Numbered from the stretch's first letter, positions 51,735 through 62,525 are shown. The stretch: 64,000 nucleotides of DNA from Avibacterium sp. 21-586 (GCF_026226775.1 NZ_JAKKOD010000001.1:1296501-1360500); one strand, 5' to 3'. Program-made: numbers and translations. The notes: generated from the letters alone by a model not told the origin.

Positions 51735-52661
51735 ATGACAAAAAAACTAATCAAAATTGCCACTCGCCGTAGCCCATTGGCATTATGGCAAGCTAACTAT
51801 ATTAAAGGGCGTTTAACTCAACTATATCCACAACTTATTGTTGAGCTTGTACCAATGGTAACCAAAGGCGATGTGATTTTAGACTCACCACTAGCCAAAA
51901 TCGGCGGTAAAGGCTTATTCGTTAAAGAGTTAGAAAATGCTTTATTAAATGGCGAGGCAGATATTGCGGTACACTCAATGAAAGATGTACCAATGCAATT
52001 TCCTGAAGGATTAGATCTAAGTGTGATTTGTAAGCGAGAAGACCCGCGTGATGCGTTTGTGTCAAATGCTTATCGCACTTTAGATGCGCTACCTCAAGGC
52101 GCTGTGGTGGGAACATCAAGTTTACGCCGCCAGTGTCAGCTTAAAGCCTTACGTCCTGATTTGAATATTCAATCTTTGCGCGGCAATGTGGGGACACGCT
52201 TGAGCAAATTAGATAATGGTGATTATGATGCGATTATTCTTGCTTCCGCAGGCTTAATTCGTTTAGGAATGGCCGATCGTATCGCCTCTTTCATTGATAC
52301 GGAAACGTCGTTGCCAGCAGCTGGTCAAGGTGCGGTGGGAGTTGAATGTCGCACCGATGATCTAGAAACCCAACAACTATTAGCGCCATTGGCGGACGCG
52401 GAAACCACTGCTTGTGTACTGGCAGAACGTGCAATGAATAACCACTTACAAGGTGGCTGCCAAGTGCCAATTGCGGGCTATGCGGTAATTCGCGACAACC
52501 AGCTTTATCTCAAAGCCTTAGTGGGGAAAACAGATGGCAGTGAAATTATTCGCGCGGAAGGTAAAAGTGCGGTGGAAAATTCACAAAAATTAGGTGAGCA
52601 AGTGGCAAAAAGCTTGTTAAAGCAAGGGGCAGATGAAGTTTTACAAGCCCTTGGTGTGTAA
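51735..52661 (+). CDS. hemC: Hydroxymethylbilane synthase
   Basis: Joins four porphobilinogen units into the linear tetrapyrrole. The product is 308 residues. The dipyrromethane cofactor is attached at Cys242 in [11 protein letters not shown]. The substrate-site motifs [28 protein letters not shown] and [10 protein letters not shown] are present. An uptake sequence at 52565-52573 encodes KSAVEN. No strong ribosome site is seen before the ATG. It is followed by hemD after 32 bases. Confidence 0.98.
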   Translation: MTKKLIKIATRRSPLALWQANYIKGRLTQLYPQLIVELVPMVTKGDVILDSPLAKIGGKGLFVKELENALLNGEADIAVHSMKDVPMQFPEGLDLSVICKREDPRDAFVSNAYRTLDALPQGAVVGTSSLRRQCQLKALRPDLNIQSLRGNVGTRLSKLDNGDYDAIILASAGLIRLGMADRIASFIDTETSLPAAGQGAVGVECRTDDLETQQLLAPLADAETTACVLAERAMNNHLQGGCQVPIAGYAVIRDNQLYLKALVGKTDGSEIIRAEGKSAVENSQKLGEQVAKSLLKQGADEVLQALGV

Positions 52662-52693
52662 TCGTTCACGCTTATAACGATAAGGAAAAGGAA

Positions 52694-53446
52694 ATGGCAG
52701 TGTTGGTTACGCGTCCTGATGAAAAGGGCAAACAGCTAGTAGATATGCTTACTAAGGCAGGCATTGCCGCCATTCATTTTCCGCTCTTTTCTATTCAAGC
52801 AGGGCGTGAACTAAATGATTTACCCCGTCAGCTTAATCAACTCAATGCAGGCGATTACGTTTTTGTGGTATCGCAAAATGCAGTCATTTACAGTGCAGAA
52901 AGCCTGAAACAAGCAGGTTTCCAATGGCGGTCAGATTTACATTATTTTACTGTTGGACAGCGAACTGCGCAGGCCTTTTCCAGTCAAACAGAGCAATGTA
53001 TTCATTATCCTTTTCAGCAAGAAACAAGCGAGGGGGTGCTTTCCTTGCCAGCAATGAATAATGTGCAAGGGAAGACCATCTTGATTTTGCGTGGTAACGG
53101 TGGGCGAGAGTTTTTTGCACAACAATCTAAATTGCGTGGGGCAACCATTCAAGCACTAGAATGTTATCGTCGTGAACCTCTGATTTATGATAATGTCGAA
53201 CAAGTGAGTATGTTAAAACGGGCTGGGATCCGTGAAATTGTGGTAACGAGTAAAGAAATTTTACGTTCATTGCTGGATTTTGTGCCAAAAAATGAACATA
53301 ATTGGCTAATGTCTTGTGGATTAATTACAATTAGCGAAAGAATTGCTCATTTCGCCCAAGAAAAAGGGTGGCAAAACGTGCGTATTTCGCCAAAAGCAGA
53401 TAACCTAGCAATTTTAAATGCGGTATTGCAACGAAATGAAGTTTAA
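52694..53446 (+). CDS. hemD: Uroporphyrinogen-III synthase
   Basis: Closes the bilane ring with inversion of ring D. The product is 250 residues with the usual weak conservation: start VLVTRPDEKGKQLVDML, VVSQNAVIYSAESL, TVGQRTAQAF, ILRGNGGREFFAQQ and VVTSKEILRSLLDF in the expected order of the two-domain fold. AAGGAAAAGG stands before the ATG. Its place between hemC and hemX supports the call strongly. Confidence 0.95.
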   Translation: MAVLVTRPDEKGKQLVDMLTKAGIAAIHFPLFSIQAGRELNDLPRQLNQLNAGDYVFVVSQNAVIYSAESLKQAGFQWRSDLHYFTVGQRTAQAFSSQTEQCIHYPFQQETSEGVLSLPAMNNVQGKTILILRGNGGREFFAQQSKLRGATIQALECYRREPLIYDNVEQVSMLKRAGIREIVVTSKEILRSLLDFVPKNEHNWLMSCGLITISERIAHFAQEKGWQNVRISPKADNLAILNAVLQRNEV

Positions 53447-53465
53447 TCAGCATAAGGAATAAATT

Positions 53466-55133
53466 ATGGCTAAACATCACGGCAAAAAAATGGGGAAAAA
53501 TCGTTTAACGGAAACCTCGCCCGTAAAGCAAGAAGTAGAACAACACGAAGTAGGAAAAAAAATAGAACAAGAACCTACTGCTCAAATAAACCAACAGCAA
53601 GCAAGCCAAGAAAGCGAAGCGAATCCTCAAAACTTAGAACAAAATGTGGTGGAAGCGTCGCAGAACACTGATTCAAATCAAGCCCAAGTAACGGAAGAGC
53701 AAACAACAATGAAAGAAAAAGAGCAAACTCAAGAACGCGATGAATTATCGCAACAAGTTGAATCCCCTGAAACAGAAGCAACCCAATCGGCTGCTGAGCC
53801 ACAAACCGTCATCGTTAAAAAAGGCGGCACGGGCGTGGCGATTTTAGCCTTATTAGTCGCGTTAGGGTTAGGCAGCGCAGGGTATTATTTTGCTGAGCAG
53901 CATTTAACCAAAGTACAAGGCAGATTAACCGCCCTAGAACAACGCGCTGTACCAACCAATGCACAGGGGTTGATGGATAGCGATTTAGCTGCATTAAAAC
54001 AAGATCAAGCCAAAATAGCACAGCTTGCCGAAACCAGCCAATCCACTAATGACAAATTAAGTGCGTTGGAAAAAATGGTGGAAATTAAAGATCAACAAAT
54101 CACGTCATTACAAAATCAAGTTAAGAATTTAAGTAATGCACAGAAAACTGCGCAGCCGAATGATTGGTTACTTTCTGAGGCAGATTTTTTATTAAACAAC
54201 GCATTACGTAAATTAGTGCTAGATAATGATGTGGATACCGCAGTTTCGTTATTAAAAGTAGCAGATGAAACCTTAAGCAAAGTGTCTGAATCGCGAGCGA
54301 ATCAAGTGCGCAGTGCGATTAATGCAGATTTAAAACAGTTATTATCAGTTAATAACATTGATCAAAACGCCATTATGCAACGCCTTTCCCAGCTTGCAAA
54401 TACCGTGGACGAACTCACCGTGCTAAACGTAAATTTTGATGATCAAAATCTGGAGAACGAAAAATTAAGTGGTTCTTGGAATGATTGGAAAGAAAATGCG
54501 GAGAAAAGTGCTACATCGTTCTTAAATCATTTTATCCGTGTTACGCCAAAAAATGCGGAAAACAAAGCCTTGCTTGCACCAAATCAAGATATTTATTTAC
54601 GTGAGAACATTCGTTTACGCTTACAGTTAGCGATTATGGCTGTACCGCGTCAACAAAATGATTTGTATAAGCAGTCTTTAGAAACAGTTGCATCTTGGGT
54701 GAGAAGTTATTTCGATACCAATACGGAAGTAGCGAAAACTTTCTTAAATGAAGTGGACGAACTGGCGGAACAATCTATTTATGTCGATGTGCCAACCCAA
54801 CTTAGTAGCTTAAATATGCTAGATAAATTGCTCAACAAACCGTCACAAGAAGTGCAGAAAATTGAGATTTCCGTAGATAAAGAGATTGCTAAAGAAAATG
54901 CACAAGATGCTAAAGCGGAAAGCATACAGAGCAATAATGAGACAGAAAAAGCAACATCAGCAGAACAACCAGTAATGGATAAAGCTGAAAGTGACGCTAC
55001 GCAAAGCAATGAAAGCCAAAGTGAAAAGCCTAGCGAAAATCAAACTCAGGCGGAAAACCAAACTGATTCAGAAAATAAAAGTGCGGTAGAAAATTCCGAC
55101 AAATCTGAGCAAACACAAGCACCACAACAGTAG
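53466..55133 (+). CDS. hemX: HemX, membrane protein of the hem operon
   Basis: A 555-residue protein, longer than E. coli HemX (about 390). The first 110 residues are charged and rich in Gln and Glu; a single membrane helix [21 protein letters not shown] follows near residue 120, then a periplasmic coiled coil and the HemX domain, including the conserved [20 protein letters not shown] second low-complexity Gln/Glu/Ser tail ends the protein and includes uptake-sequence-encoded KSAVEN. The exact role is unclear. It carries no methyltransferase motif, despite the old annotation of HemX as one. Confidence 0.93.
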   Translation: MAKHHGKKMGKNRLTETSPVKQEVEQHEVGKKIEQEPTAQINQQQASQESEANPQNLEQNVVEASQNTDSNQAQVTEEQTTMKEKEQTQERDELSQQVESPETEATQSAAEPQTVIVKKGGTGVAILALLVALGLGSAGYYFAEQHLTKVQGRLTALEQRAVPTNAQGLMDSDLAALKQDQAKIAQLAETSQSTNDKLSALEKMVEIKDQQITSLQNQVKNLSNAQKTAQPNDWLLSEADFLLNNALRKLVLDNDVDTAVSLLKVADETLSKVSESRANQVRSAINADLKQLLSVNNIDQNAIMQRLSQLANTVDELTVLNVNFDDQNLENEKLSGSWNDWKENAEKSATSFLNHFIRVTPKNAENKALLAPNQDIYLRENIRLRLQLAIMAVPRQQNDLYKQSLETVASWVRSYFDTNTEVAKTFLNEVDELAEQSIYVDVPTQLSSLNMLDKLLNKPSQEVQKIEISVDKEIAKENAQDAKAESIQSNNETEKATSAEQPVMDKAESDATQSNESQSEKPSENQTQAENQTDSENKSAVENSDKSEQTQAPQQ

Positions 55134-55144
55134 AGGAAATAGCA

Positions 55145-56437
55145 ATGTTTAGAACCCTATTTTTAATGCTGGTGTTACTTGCCGGCTTAATTGCAGGCCC
55201 TTATTTATCGGGCAAACAAGGCTATGTGCTAATAGAAACCAGTTCTTATAGCATTGAAATGTCAATCACCACCCTTGTGATTTTCTTTGTGATTGCAATG
55301 GCGGTGGTATATGGCATTGAGTGGATCATTACCAAATTCTTCCGTTTGAGCAACAACACCTATGGTTGGTTCTCTCGCCGTAAACGTCTTAAAGCGCAAA
55401 AACAAACCCTTGAAGGGTTAATGCTAATGGACGAAGGGCAATATTCTAAGGCAGAGAAATTGATTGGTAAGAATGCTAAACATTCAGATGAGCCAATCCT
55501 AAACTTTATTAAAGCCGCAGAAGCAGCACAACAGCGTGGCGATGAGTTTGGCGCAAATCGTTATTTGATTAAAGCGACCGAGCTAGCTGGTACAGATAAT
55601 CTGCTTGTTGAGATTGCTCGTACGCGAATTTTGTTACAACAAAATAAATTACCGGCTGCACGCAGTGCCATTGATAGTTTGTTAGTTATGACCCACCGCA
55701 ATAAAGAAGTGTTGAAACTCGCGGTTGAGATTTACTTAAAATCTCATGCTTTTGAAGCGTTAGATAAAATTCTCGATCAAGTGGGAAATTCAGGGCTTTA
55801 TTCTGACAAAGAATTTATTACCTTACAACATCGCGTTGAAGATGGCTTACTTGATGAGAAAATGAATGAAGACGGTGTAGATGGTTTGCTTAAATGGTGG
55901 GATGATCAACCACGTAAACGTCAAAATGATCTTTATGTGAAAGTAGGATTGATTCGCCGTTTAATTGACAGTGATGACCACGAAACCGCATATAAATTGA
56001 TCTTAGAAGCCTTGAAAAAAGTGGATGAAAACAGCCCATTGGTGCAACAACTTTGTATGCAAGTTACTCGTGTTCAACCAGTAGATAACAGTAAGTTGTT
56101 GAAAATGATGCTAAAACGAGCGAAACAAAGTAAAGATCAAGGCTGTTGTTGTACAAACCGTGCCTTAGGTTACTTGTATGTGCGTAATGGTGAATTTGCT
56201 AAAGCCAGCGAAGTATTCAAGAAAGTATTGGAAAATAAAAACCAGCTTGAGCCAAATGATATTACTATGGCTACCTATGCGTTTGAGCAAAACGGCGAAA
56301 ATGAACTGGCTAAACAACTTCAGCAAGAAAGTTTGAAATCTGCCATGTCGGTGCAAAACTTAGTCTATGAAGAAAACGAGAAAACGCCAGAAAATTCCAC
56401 CGCACTTGCGGAAACAACAGAAGCAAAAAATGCTTAA
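55145..56437 (+). CDS. hemY: HemY, TPR membrane protein of the hem operon
   Basis: A 430-residue inner-membrane protein with two N-terminal helices (about residues 3-20 and 38-60), then cytoplasmic TPR-like repeats, for example [42 protein letters not shown]. It is the proteobacterial HemY_N family, unrelated to the Gram-positive protoporphyrinogen oxidase also called HemY. A CC-C group ([16 protein letters not shown]) near residue 330 is notable. It starts 11 bases after hemX and ends the operon at a terminator. Confidence 0.94.
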   Translation: MFRTLFLMLVLLAGLIAGPYLSGKQGYVLIETSSYSIEMSITTLVIFFVIAMAVVYGIEWIITKFFRLSNNTYGWFSRRKRLKAQKQTLEGLMLMDEGQYSKAEKLIGKNAKHSDEPILNFIKAAEAAQQRGDEFGANRYLIKATELAGTDNLLVEIARTRILLQQNKLPAARSAIDSLLVMTHRNKEVLKLAVEIYLKSHAFEALDKILDQVGNSGLYSDKEFITLQHRVEDGLLDEKMNEDGVDGLLKWWDDQPRKRQNDLYVKVGLIRRLIDSDDHETAYKLILEALKKVDENSPLVQQLCMQVTRVQPVDNSKLLKMMLKRAKQSKDQGCCCTNRALGYLYVRNGEFAKASEVFKKVLENKNQLEPNDITMATYAFEQNGENELAKQLQQESLKSAMSVQNLVYEENEKTPENSTALAETTEAKNA

Positions 56438-56446
56438 GATAATCCT

Positions 56447-56472
56447 AATGCCCTGTTTTGCAGGGCATTTTC
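56447..56472 (+). terminator. hemCDXY operon terminator
   Basis: AATGCCCTG / CAGGGCATT (56447-56455 with 56461-56469) with loop TTTTG and a short T-rich tail, 9 bases after the hemY stop. Confidence 0.8.
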
Positions 56473-56481
56473 TTTGATGTG

Positions 56482-56919
56482 ATGAAAAATCTTCCTCATA
56501 ATATTGCACAATTTTTACAACAGCAAACAGTGATGAGCATTGCTGTACATAGCGCACAAGGCTTTTGGGTAGCCAACTGCTTTTATGTGCTTGATGACAG
56601 TAATATCAGCCTGATTTTTTTTTCTTCCCTTTCCACCCAACACGCACAAATTATGCAACAAAGTGATCTGGTGGTTGGCACGATCGCCACCCAAACGGAT
56701 CAAGTGAGCGAGATTGAAGGCGTGCAATTTAAAGGACGAGCTATTTTGCTCAATGAAGATATTCGTCAGTCTGCCCTTAAACGCTATTATGAGCGTTATC
56801 CCTTTGCGCGCTTAATGAACACGGATTTATGGGAAATTGAGCTTGATGAAATCAAACACACGTCAAATAAATTCGTTTTTGCCCAGAAAACTTACTGGAA
56901 AAGAGCAAGTGCGGTGTAA
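56482..56919 (+). CDS. UPF0306 protein, YhbP-like flavin-reductase fold
   Basis: A 145-residue protein of the UPF0306/YhbP group, which has the split-barrel fold of pyridoxamine-phosphate oxidases. Visible family pieces are NIAQFLQQQTVMSIAV, FWVANCFYVLDD, IFFSSLSTQHAQIM and GVQFKGRAILL. Its substrate is unknown. I placed the start at the ATG 56482, giving MKNLPHN; an in-frame TTG upstream is inside the hemY terminator loop. No good ribosome site is seen. It ends with an uptake sequence that encodes the last residues. Confidence 0.85.
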   Translation: MKNLPHNIAQFLQQQTVMSIAVHSAQGFWVANCFYVLDDSNISLIFFSSLSTQHAQIMQQSDLVVGTIATQTDQVSEIEGVQFKGRAILLNEDIRQSALKRYYERYPFARLMNTDLWEIELDEIKHTSNKFVFAQKTYWKRASAV

Positions 56920-56994
56920 TTTTTGATTATTTTGCCTAAATAAGTAAAAATCACTTTTCTTTCTAGCAAAAAAGGGTACTATATCCCGTCTTTT

Positions 56995-57154
56995 GTAAGG
57001 CTTAGGCTTTACGAAATCTCTGTTTTCCAAATTGGAAAAAATAAAAAAGCTGAAACGCTTTTTTTAATAAGTAGCGAGTCAAATGCCCCATGGCATCTTA
57101 TTTTGAAGAATAAGAAAGCTTAGGCTTCCCGCAAGGCACCCGACTTATTTTTTT
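56995..57154 (+). promoter_or_regulatory. Structured, switch-like leader of dat
   Basis: The leader holds a chain of hairpins: 56995-57012, TTTTCC/GGAAAA at 57023-57039, an intrinsic terminator AAAAAGC/GCTTTTT at 57044-57063, then ATGCC/GGCAT at 57083-57096. Four related segments follow: AATAAGT (57066-57072), CTTATT (57097-57102), AATAAG (57109-57114) and ACTTATT (57143-57149) with a seven-T tract. They can pair 1-2, 2-3, 3-4 or 1-4, the design of an attenuator or riboswitch. The 10-mer GCTTAGGCTT occurs twice (57000, 57118). A possible -10 TACTAT is at 56977. The ligand, if any, is unknown. Confidence 0.55.
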
Positions 57155-57182
57155 AACCTCTTATCGAAGGTATAGATTAAAA

Positions 57183-58547
57183 ATGACAAACACTCCTGTA
57201 AATCCAATCAACAACGCAACCAATGAATATTACCTTACTCGTCAAAATGAAATGGAATCCAATGTGCGTAGTTATCCTCGCAAATTGCCATTAGCGATTG
57301 CAAAAGCACAAGGTTGCTGGGTAACGGACGTAGAAGGTAATGAATATCTTGATTGCTTAGCTGGTGCAGGTACATTAGCCCTTGGACATAATCATCCCGC
57401 AGTGATCCAAGCCATTCAAGACGTATTAAGCAGTGGTTTACCGCTTCATACATTAGATTTAACTACGCCATTAAAAGATGCTTTTACCGAAGAGCTGCTT
57501 TCTTTCTTCCCGAAAGAACAGTATCGCTTGCAATTCTGTGGCCCTTCTGGTGCTGATGGCACAGAAGCCGCAGTAAAACTTGCTAAAACCTACACGGGGC
57601 GTGGTAATGTTATCGCATTCTCTGGTGGTTATCACGGAATGACCCACGGTTCATTGGCGATGACAGGGAACTTAAACGCAAAAAACGCCGTACAAAACTT
57701 AATGGCAGGCGTACAATTTATACCTTATCCGCACGAATATCGTTGTCCATTAGGGCTAGGCGGTGAAGCTGGCGTAGAAGCTTTAACCTATTATTTTGAA
57801 AACTTTATTGAAGACGTTGAAAGTGGTGTGGTAAAACCAGCAGCCGTGATTCTTGAAGCTATTCAAGGGGAAGGCGGTGTGGTTACTGCTCCAGTGAAAT
57901 GGTTACAAAAAATCCGTGAAGTCACCAAAAAACATGGCATTGTGCTAATCCTTGATGAAGTACAAGCAGGCTTCTGCCGTTCAGGAAAAATGTTTGCCTT
58001 TGAATATGCAGGGATCGAGCCAGACATCGTTGTAATGTCAAAAGCGGTAGGTGGAAGTTTACCATTAGCGGTGCTAGCTATTCGCAAAGAATTTGATGCA
58101 TGGCAGCCAGCAGGACATACCGGCACATTCCGCGGCAACCAAATGGCAATGGCAACAGGTTATGCGTCATTAAAAGTAATGCGTGAGCAAAACTTGGCAC
58201 AAAATGCCTTGGAACGTGGTGATTTCTTACAAACTGAATTGAAGAAATTAGCCCAGCAGTATCCTTGTATCGGCAACGTACGTGGACGTGGTTTAATGAT
58301 CGGGATTGAGATTGTTGATGAGCGTAAACCACAAGATCGCATCGGTGCTTATCCAGCAGATGGTGAACTTGCTGCTGCAATCCAAAAAGCCTGCTTTAAC
58401 AATAAGTTATTGTTAGAACGTGGCGGTCGTGGCGGTAACGTGGTGCGTATTCTTTGCCCGCTCATCATCACCCAAGCGGAAAGTGAAGAGTTAATCAAAC
58501 GCTTTGCTCAATCTGTCGCAGATGCATTAAAAGCCATGCGTGGCTAA
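57183..58547 (+). CDS. dat: Diaminobutyrate-2-oxoglutarate aminotransferase
   Basis: Makes L-2,4-diaminobutyrate from aspartate semialdehyde and glutamate, the first step to 1,3-diaminopropane. The product is 454 residues, a class III PLP aminotransferase. [44 protein letters not shown] and the PLP lysine in [13 protein letters not shown] are visible, as is the start [21 protein letters not shown] typical of Dat. A ribosome site GAAGG lies 12 bases before the ATG. It is followed by ddc, with a terminator between them. Confidence 0.96.
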   Translation: MTNTPVNPINNATNEYYLTRQNEMESNVRSYPRKLPLAIAKAQGCWVTDVEGNEYLDCLAGAGTLALGHNHPAVIQAIQDVLSSGLPLHTLDLTTPLKDAFTEELLSFFPKEQYRLQFCGPSGADGTEAAVKLAKTYTGRGNVIAFSGGYHGMTHGSLAMTGNLNAKNAVQNLMAGVQFIPYPHEYRCPLGLGGEAGVEALTYYFENFIEDVESGVVKPAAVILEAIQGEGGVVTAPVKWLQKIREVTKKHGIVLILDEVQAGFCRSGKMFAFEYAGIEPDIVVMSKAVGGSLPLAVLAIRKEFDAWQPAGHTGTFRGNQMAMATGYASLKVMREQNLAQNALERGDFLQTELKKLAQQYPCIGNVRGRGLMIGIEIVDERKPQDRIGAYPADGELAAAIQKACFNNKLLLERGGRGGNVVRILCPLIITQAESEELIKRFAQSVADALKAMRG

Positions 58548-58556
58548 TTATTAATC

Positions 58557-58596
58557 TAGCTAAATGGGGTGCACAACACCCCTTTTAGCTATTTTT
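58557..58596 (+). terminator. Terminator between dat and ddc
   Basis: TAGCTAAA-T-GGGGTG / CACCCC-TTTTAGCTA (58557-58571 with 58577-58591) makes a long stem followed by a five-T run, 28 bases before the ddc start. It should lower ddc transcription relative to dat. Confidence 0.85.
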
Positions 58597-58623
58597 ATTT
58601 CAATCATCTTTCAGGAAATTCCA

Positions 58624-60156
58624 ATGGTCGATTTCGCAAAACACAAACAATCCCTTCTTTGCAATGATCCACAATCTATCGCTGATTATGAAAAAAATAT
58701 GGCTACAGCAATAAGTGCGGTAGGAAATTGGCTCAAAAATAACAAAATGTACACCGGCGGCAGCATTAAACAGCTGCGCGAGGAAATTGCTTTTCAGCCC
58801 TCTCAAGCTGGTTTTGGTTTAGAAAAATCCTTAGATCGCTTAACCCAATTATTCTTAAATAAAAGCCTAAAAGTGCATCATCCCCATTCTTTAGCGCACT
58901 TGCATTGCCCGGCAATGGTGGCGAGCCAAGTCGCAGAAGTGTTTATTAACGCCACCAACCAATCAATGGATTCTTGGGATCAAAGCCCGGCAGGTTCATT
59001 AATGGAAGTGCAACTGATCGAATGGTTGCGTGAAAAAGTAGGCTATGCCGCAGGCGATGCGGGCGTGTTTACTTCTGGCGGTACGCAATCTAACTTAATG
59101 GGCGTGCTATTGGCGCGTGATGCTTGCGTGGCAAAACACTGGAAAAATGCGGAAGGCAAAGAATGGTCTGTACAGCAAGATGGCTTACCCGCAGAAGCCT
59201 TGCAACGTGTGAAAGTGTTATGTTCAGAGAATGCGCACTTTTCCGTGCAAAAAAATATGGCTATGATGGGAATGGGATTCCAATCCGTGGTGAGCGTGCC
59301 TTGTAATGAAAATGCACAAATGGACGTCAATGCGTTAGCTGAAATTTTGGCAAATCTTAAAGCGGAAGGCAAGTTGGTGGCGTGTATTGTGGCAACCGCA
59401 GGCACAACTGACGCAGGGGCAATCGATCCACTCAAAGCCATTCGTAAATTGGCGGATCAATATGAGGCGTGGTTACACGTTGATGCCGCGTGGGGTGGTG
59501 CATTATTGCTTTCCAATGAATATCGCGATTGGTTAGACGGCTTAGAGCTGGCGGATTCCGTTACCCTTGATTTCCACAAACACTTTTTCCAAAGCATTTC
59601 TTGCGGTGCGTTTTTGCTTAAAGATCCGCAAAATTATCGTTTTATTGATTACAAAGCGGACTACCTAAATTCAGAATATGACGAAGAACACGGCGTGCCA
59701 AACTTGGTGGCAAAATCACTGCAAACCACACGCCGTTTTGACGCGTTAAAATTATGGTTCACCGTAGAAGCGCTTGGCGAAGAACTTTACGGCTCAATGA
59801 TCGACCACGGGGTAAAACTCACTCGCGAAGTGGCGGATTACATCAAAACCACAGAAGGCCTTGAATTATTAGTTGAACCGCAGTTCGCTTCGGTGTTATT
59901 CCGTGTCAATCCTGCGAACTACCCAGCGGAATTTATTGATAATCTCAACCAAAATATCGCAGACGAATTGTTCGCCCGTGGTGAAGCTAATATTGGGGTA
60001 ACGAAAGTAAATGGTGTACAAGCCTTAAAAATGACCACCCTTAGTCCAATCGCCACCCTTGAAAATGTGCAAGCCTTGCTCGCTCAAGTGCTAGAAACCG
60101 CCGATAACATCAAAGATGCGATCGTTGCAGGCAATTATGTGCCAGCGATTGATTAA
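58624..60156 (+). CDS. ddc: L-2,4-diaminobutyrate decarboxylase
   Basis: Decarboxylates 2,4-diaminobutyrate to 1,3-diaminopropane. The product is 510 residues, a group II PLP decarboxylase. [61 protein letters not shown] and the PLP lysine in [14 protein letters not shown] are present. I chose the ATG at 58624 because AGGAAATTCC precedes it; the longer frame would run through the dat terminator. In Pasteurellaceae 1,3-diaminopropane is a major polyamine. It ends at a paired uptake-sequence terminator. Confidence 0.96.
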   Translation: MVDFAKHKQSLLCNDPQSIADYEKNMATAISAVGNWLKNNKMYTGGSIKQLREEIAFQPSQAGFGLEKSLDRLTQLFLNKSLKVHHPHSLAHLHCPAMVASQVAEVFINATNQSMDSWDQSPAGSLMEVQLIEWLREKVGYAAGDAGVFTSGGTQSNLMGVLLARDACVAKHWKNAEGKEWSVQQDGLPAEALQRVKVLCSENAHFSVQKNMAMMGMGFQSVVSVPCNENAQMDVNALAEILANLKAEGKLVACIVATAGTTDAGAIDPLKAIRKLADQYEAWLHVDAAWGGALLLSNEYRDWLDGLELADSVTLDFHKHFFQSISCGAFLLKDPQNYRFIDYKADYLNSEYDEEHGVPNLVAKSLQTTRRFDALKLWFTVEALGEELYGSMIDHGVKLTREVADYIKTTEGLELLVEPQFASVLFRVNPANYPAEFIDNLNQNIADELFARGEANIGVTKVNGVQALKMTTLSPIATLENVQALLAQVLETADNIKDAIVAGNYVPAID

Positions 60157-60172
60157 TTTTCTGGACGATAAT

Positions 60173-60205
60173 AAAAAAAGTGCGGTGAAAAATACCGCAC
60201 TTTTT
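60173..60205. terminator. Paired uptake-sequence terminator after ddc
   Basis: AAAAAAGTGCGGT / ACCGCACTTTTT (60174-60186 with 60194-60205) forms a 12-bp stem with loop GAAAAAT and A/T tracts on both sides. It sits between convergent ddc and the EamA gene and could serve both. Confidence 0.92.
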
Positions 60206-60229
60206 GTTTATTCCCGTTTATTTATTGCG

Positions 60230-61123
60230 TTATCCTTTCCGATTACACATCAGCAACCCAAGCACAATCAATGTGCCACTGGCGAAATGATACCAATAGA
60301 GCGCTTCCCCTAAAACACTAATACCAAGTAACGCGGCGAATAACGGTGTTACATTGGTAAACACCGCACCTTTTGCCCCACCCACAAGGCTTATTCCGTA
60401 ATTCCACAAGGCGTAAGACAAAATAGACGGCCCGATAACCAAATAGCCAATCATTGCCCAATGGTTAGTGGATATTTGGCTGATGATCGGCTCGCTGGCG
60501 GTTAAGGCTTTCCATAGAAAAAACGGGCTAAAGCACAGCATTGCAATGGCAACAAGCAGGGTAAGCATCACTGCGTTAGGTAAATCTGTTGGGCGTAGGC
60601 GGATAATACAGCAGTACAGCGCCCAGCTCAATGCCGAACCAATCGCCCATAAATCCCCTTTATTCACATTAAATTGCAGTAAGGTTTGTGGATCGCCTTG
60701 GCTTAATAAACATAATACACCGAAGAAACTCACCACTGCGCCTGCGAGCATTAAAGGGTGGATTTTATCCCCGAAAACAAGACGATTGAGCAATAATACT
60801 GCAATCGGCACAACGGCAAGATAAATACTGGCGTTAAGTGCGGTGGTGGTTTGCAAGCCTTGATAAAGAAATAACGGGAAAATGACAATGCCAAGTAAAG
60901 AAAGAGCGGTCAAAATTTTCCACGTTTTTTGAATAGTGGGGTAGAAAGCGAGGGTGCGTTTAGCAAACAGCAACAACAAAATTACCACAGCGGGAAACCA
61001 ACGAAGATAAGTTAGCACAATGGGATCCACTTCACGGCTTAGCATTTTGCCGAAAATATAATTTCCGCCCCAAAATAAGGTAGCTAAAATGAGGCAAAGA
61101 TAGCCATAATGCTGTTTGTTCAT
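60230..61123 (-). CDS. EamA/DMT family transporter
   Basis: A 297-residue protein with ten predicted helices in two EamA repeats: LCLILATLFWGGNYIFGKML begins the first and LWAIGSALSWALYCCIIRL the second. Members export amino acids or metabolites such as purines and threonine; I cannot assign a substrate. Its start overlaps the folB stop by four bases, indicating coupled translation, although no functional link to folate is evident. An uptake sequence lies inside the gene at about 60838. Confidence 0.88.
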   Translation of the reverse strand: MNKQHYGYLCLILATLFWGGNYIFGKMLSREVDPIVLTYLRWFPAVVILLLLFAKRTLAFYPTIQKTWKILTALSLLGIVIFPLFLYQGLQTTTALNASIYLAVVPIAVLLLNRLVFGDKIHPLMLAGAVVSFFGVLCLLSQGDPQTLLQFNVNKGDLWAIGSALSWALYCCIIRLRPTDLPNAVMLTLLVAIAMLCFSPFFLWKALTASEPIISQISTNHWAMIGYLVIGPSILSYALWNYGISLVGGAKGAVFTNVTPLFAALLGISVLGEALYWYHFASGTLIVLGLLMCNRKG

Positions 61124-61476
61124 CTTGTGCCACGTTCCACAATAATCCCTACATTACGCGCTTGCGCCACGGCTTTAGGTTTACTTAATTTAATTTTTAA
61201 CCAGCTTAGCCCATATTTTTGTTCAAGCTGCGCTGCCACTTCATAAGCCACGCGCTCAATTAAGAAAAAGGGTTTAGATTGCACATAGTCAATGATAAAT
61301 TCGCTGACTTCTGCGTAATTTAGGCAATATGCCACATCATCACTTTCTGCGGCTTGACGGCAATCCCACGCCATTTCGACATCAAAAATAAGCTTTTGTT
61401 TGATTTGCTGTTCCCAGTCATACACGCCAATTTGAGCGAAAACGACCAACTCTTCAATAAAAATGCGATCTATCAT
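61120..61476 (-). CDS. folB: Dihydroneopterin aldolase
   Basis: Cleaves dihydroneopterin in folate synthesis. The product is 118 residues. It has DRIFIEELVVFAQIGVYDWEQQIKQKLIFDVEMAWD with the family core IGVYDWEQ (Glu in the active site), then LNYAEVSEFI, FFLIERVAYEVA and the C-terminal active-site Lys in IKLSKPKAV. I chose the ATG at 61476 because AAGGA stands 4-5 bases upstream; the longer frame starts with TTG. It is divergent from plsY across 99 bases. Confidence 0.95.
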   Translation of the reverse strand: MIDRIFIEELVVFAQIGVYDWEQQIKQKLIFDVEMAWDCRQAAESDDVAYCLNYAEVSEFIIDYVQSKPFFLIERVAYEVAAQLEQKYGLSWLKIKLSKPKAVAQARNVGIIVERGTR

Positions 61477-61575
61477 AAAATCCTTCAATATCCTGAAATA
61501 CTATTAGGCGTATGCTACCAAGTTTATGTACAATAGACGAACAAATTTTTCACTTGACGAATCAGGTAGGTAAAA

Positions 61576-62178
61576 ATGAGCCTTTTCGCCCTTTTTTATA
61601 TGTTTTGTGCGTATTTACTCGGTTCAATTTCGAGTGCCATTTTATTTTGTCGCCTTGCGGGCTTACCTGATCCGCGTACCACAGGCTCACACAACCCCGG
61701 TGCAACTAATGTATTACGCATCGGCGGGCGCTGGGCTGCCTTAGCAGTACTGATTTTTGACATGCTAAAGGGAATGCTTCCCGTATGGGCTGGCTATTAT
61801 CTTGGCTTAACCCAATTTCAGTTAGGCATGGTTGCACTGGCCGCCTGTTTAGGGCATATCTTCCCCATCTTCTTTAAATTTAAAGGCGGAAAAGGCGTTG
61901 CCACCGCATTTGGTGCGATCGCCCCTATCGGCTGGGGCGTGGATTTGTGGATGCTCGGCACTTGGCTTGCGGTGTTTTTGCTCACGGGCTATTCATCGTT
62001 AAGCGCCGTTATCGCCGCGATCACCATTCCTTTTTATGTATGGTGGTATAAACCTGAATTCACCTTCCCAGTAGCGCTCGTCTGCTGCCTGCTTGTGTAC
62101 CGCCATCACGATAATATCCAACGCCTATGGCGTGGGCAAGAAGACAAGGTTTGGAATAAATTTAAGAAAAAGTCATGA
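61576..62178 (+). CDS. plsY: Acyl-phosphate:glycerol-3-phosphate acyltransferase
   Basis: Acylates glycerol-3-phosphate at position 1 to begin phospholipid synthesis. The product is 200 residues with five membrane helices. Signature motifs are [33 protein letters not shown] (residues about 16-48), and [12 protein letters not shown] (about 98-109), both with catalytic or substrate residues at the membrane face. It is divergent from folB, the same neighbour pair as in other gamma-proteobacteria. GTAGGTAA stands before the ATG. Confidence 0.97.
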   Translation: MSLFALFYMFCAYLLGSISSAILFCRLAGLPDPRTTGSHNPGATNVLRIGGRWAALAVLIFDMLKGMLPVWAGYYLGLTQFQLGMVALAACLGHIFPIFFKFKGGKGVATAFGAIAPIGWGVDLWMLGTWLAVFLLTGYSSLSAVIAAITIPFYVWWYKPEFTFPVALVCCLLVYRHHDNIQRLWRGQEDKVWNKFKKKS

Positions 62179-62460
62179 GAACTAAATCATCAATTGATCA
62201 CAATTATTCTCTTTTCTCTGGTATAAATATAGACATCTATCAGAAAATATAACTGATTCAGTCACTCCCATTTATTTATAAAGCAACAAGCTTTCAATAA
62301 ATATATTTTTAGAACTAATCAAATAACCCTATCAGTAACTCTTTATTTTAACTGCTACTTAAAGCAGTCTGTAAGCAATATATAGAAAGAACAACTGTTC
62401 GCTATGTGATTTTATATTCAAATCATATGTCTACATATTAAGGCTGCACATATCTAAATA

Positions 62461-62476
62461 TGTGATGATGCTCACA
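62461..62476. promoter_or_regulatory. CRP site 1
   Basis: TGTGATGATGCTCACA is a perfect TGTGA-N6-TCACA CRP palindrome, 126 bases before the pdxA-like start. Confidence 0.75.
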
Positions 62477-62509
62477 GAAATAAGAAAGAAATACAAAAAA
62501 ATTTAGATA

Positions 62510-62525
62510 TGGGATCTAGATCACA
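62510..62525. promoter_or_regulatory. CRP site 2
   Basis: TGGGATCTAGATCACA matches TGTGA-N6-TCACA at 9 of 10 fixed bases. Its centre lies 49 bases after that of site 1. With a start near 62559 it would be at about -41.5, the class II activator position. Confidence 0.65.
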
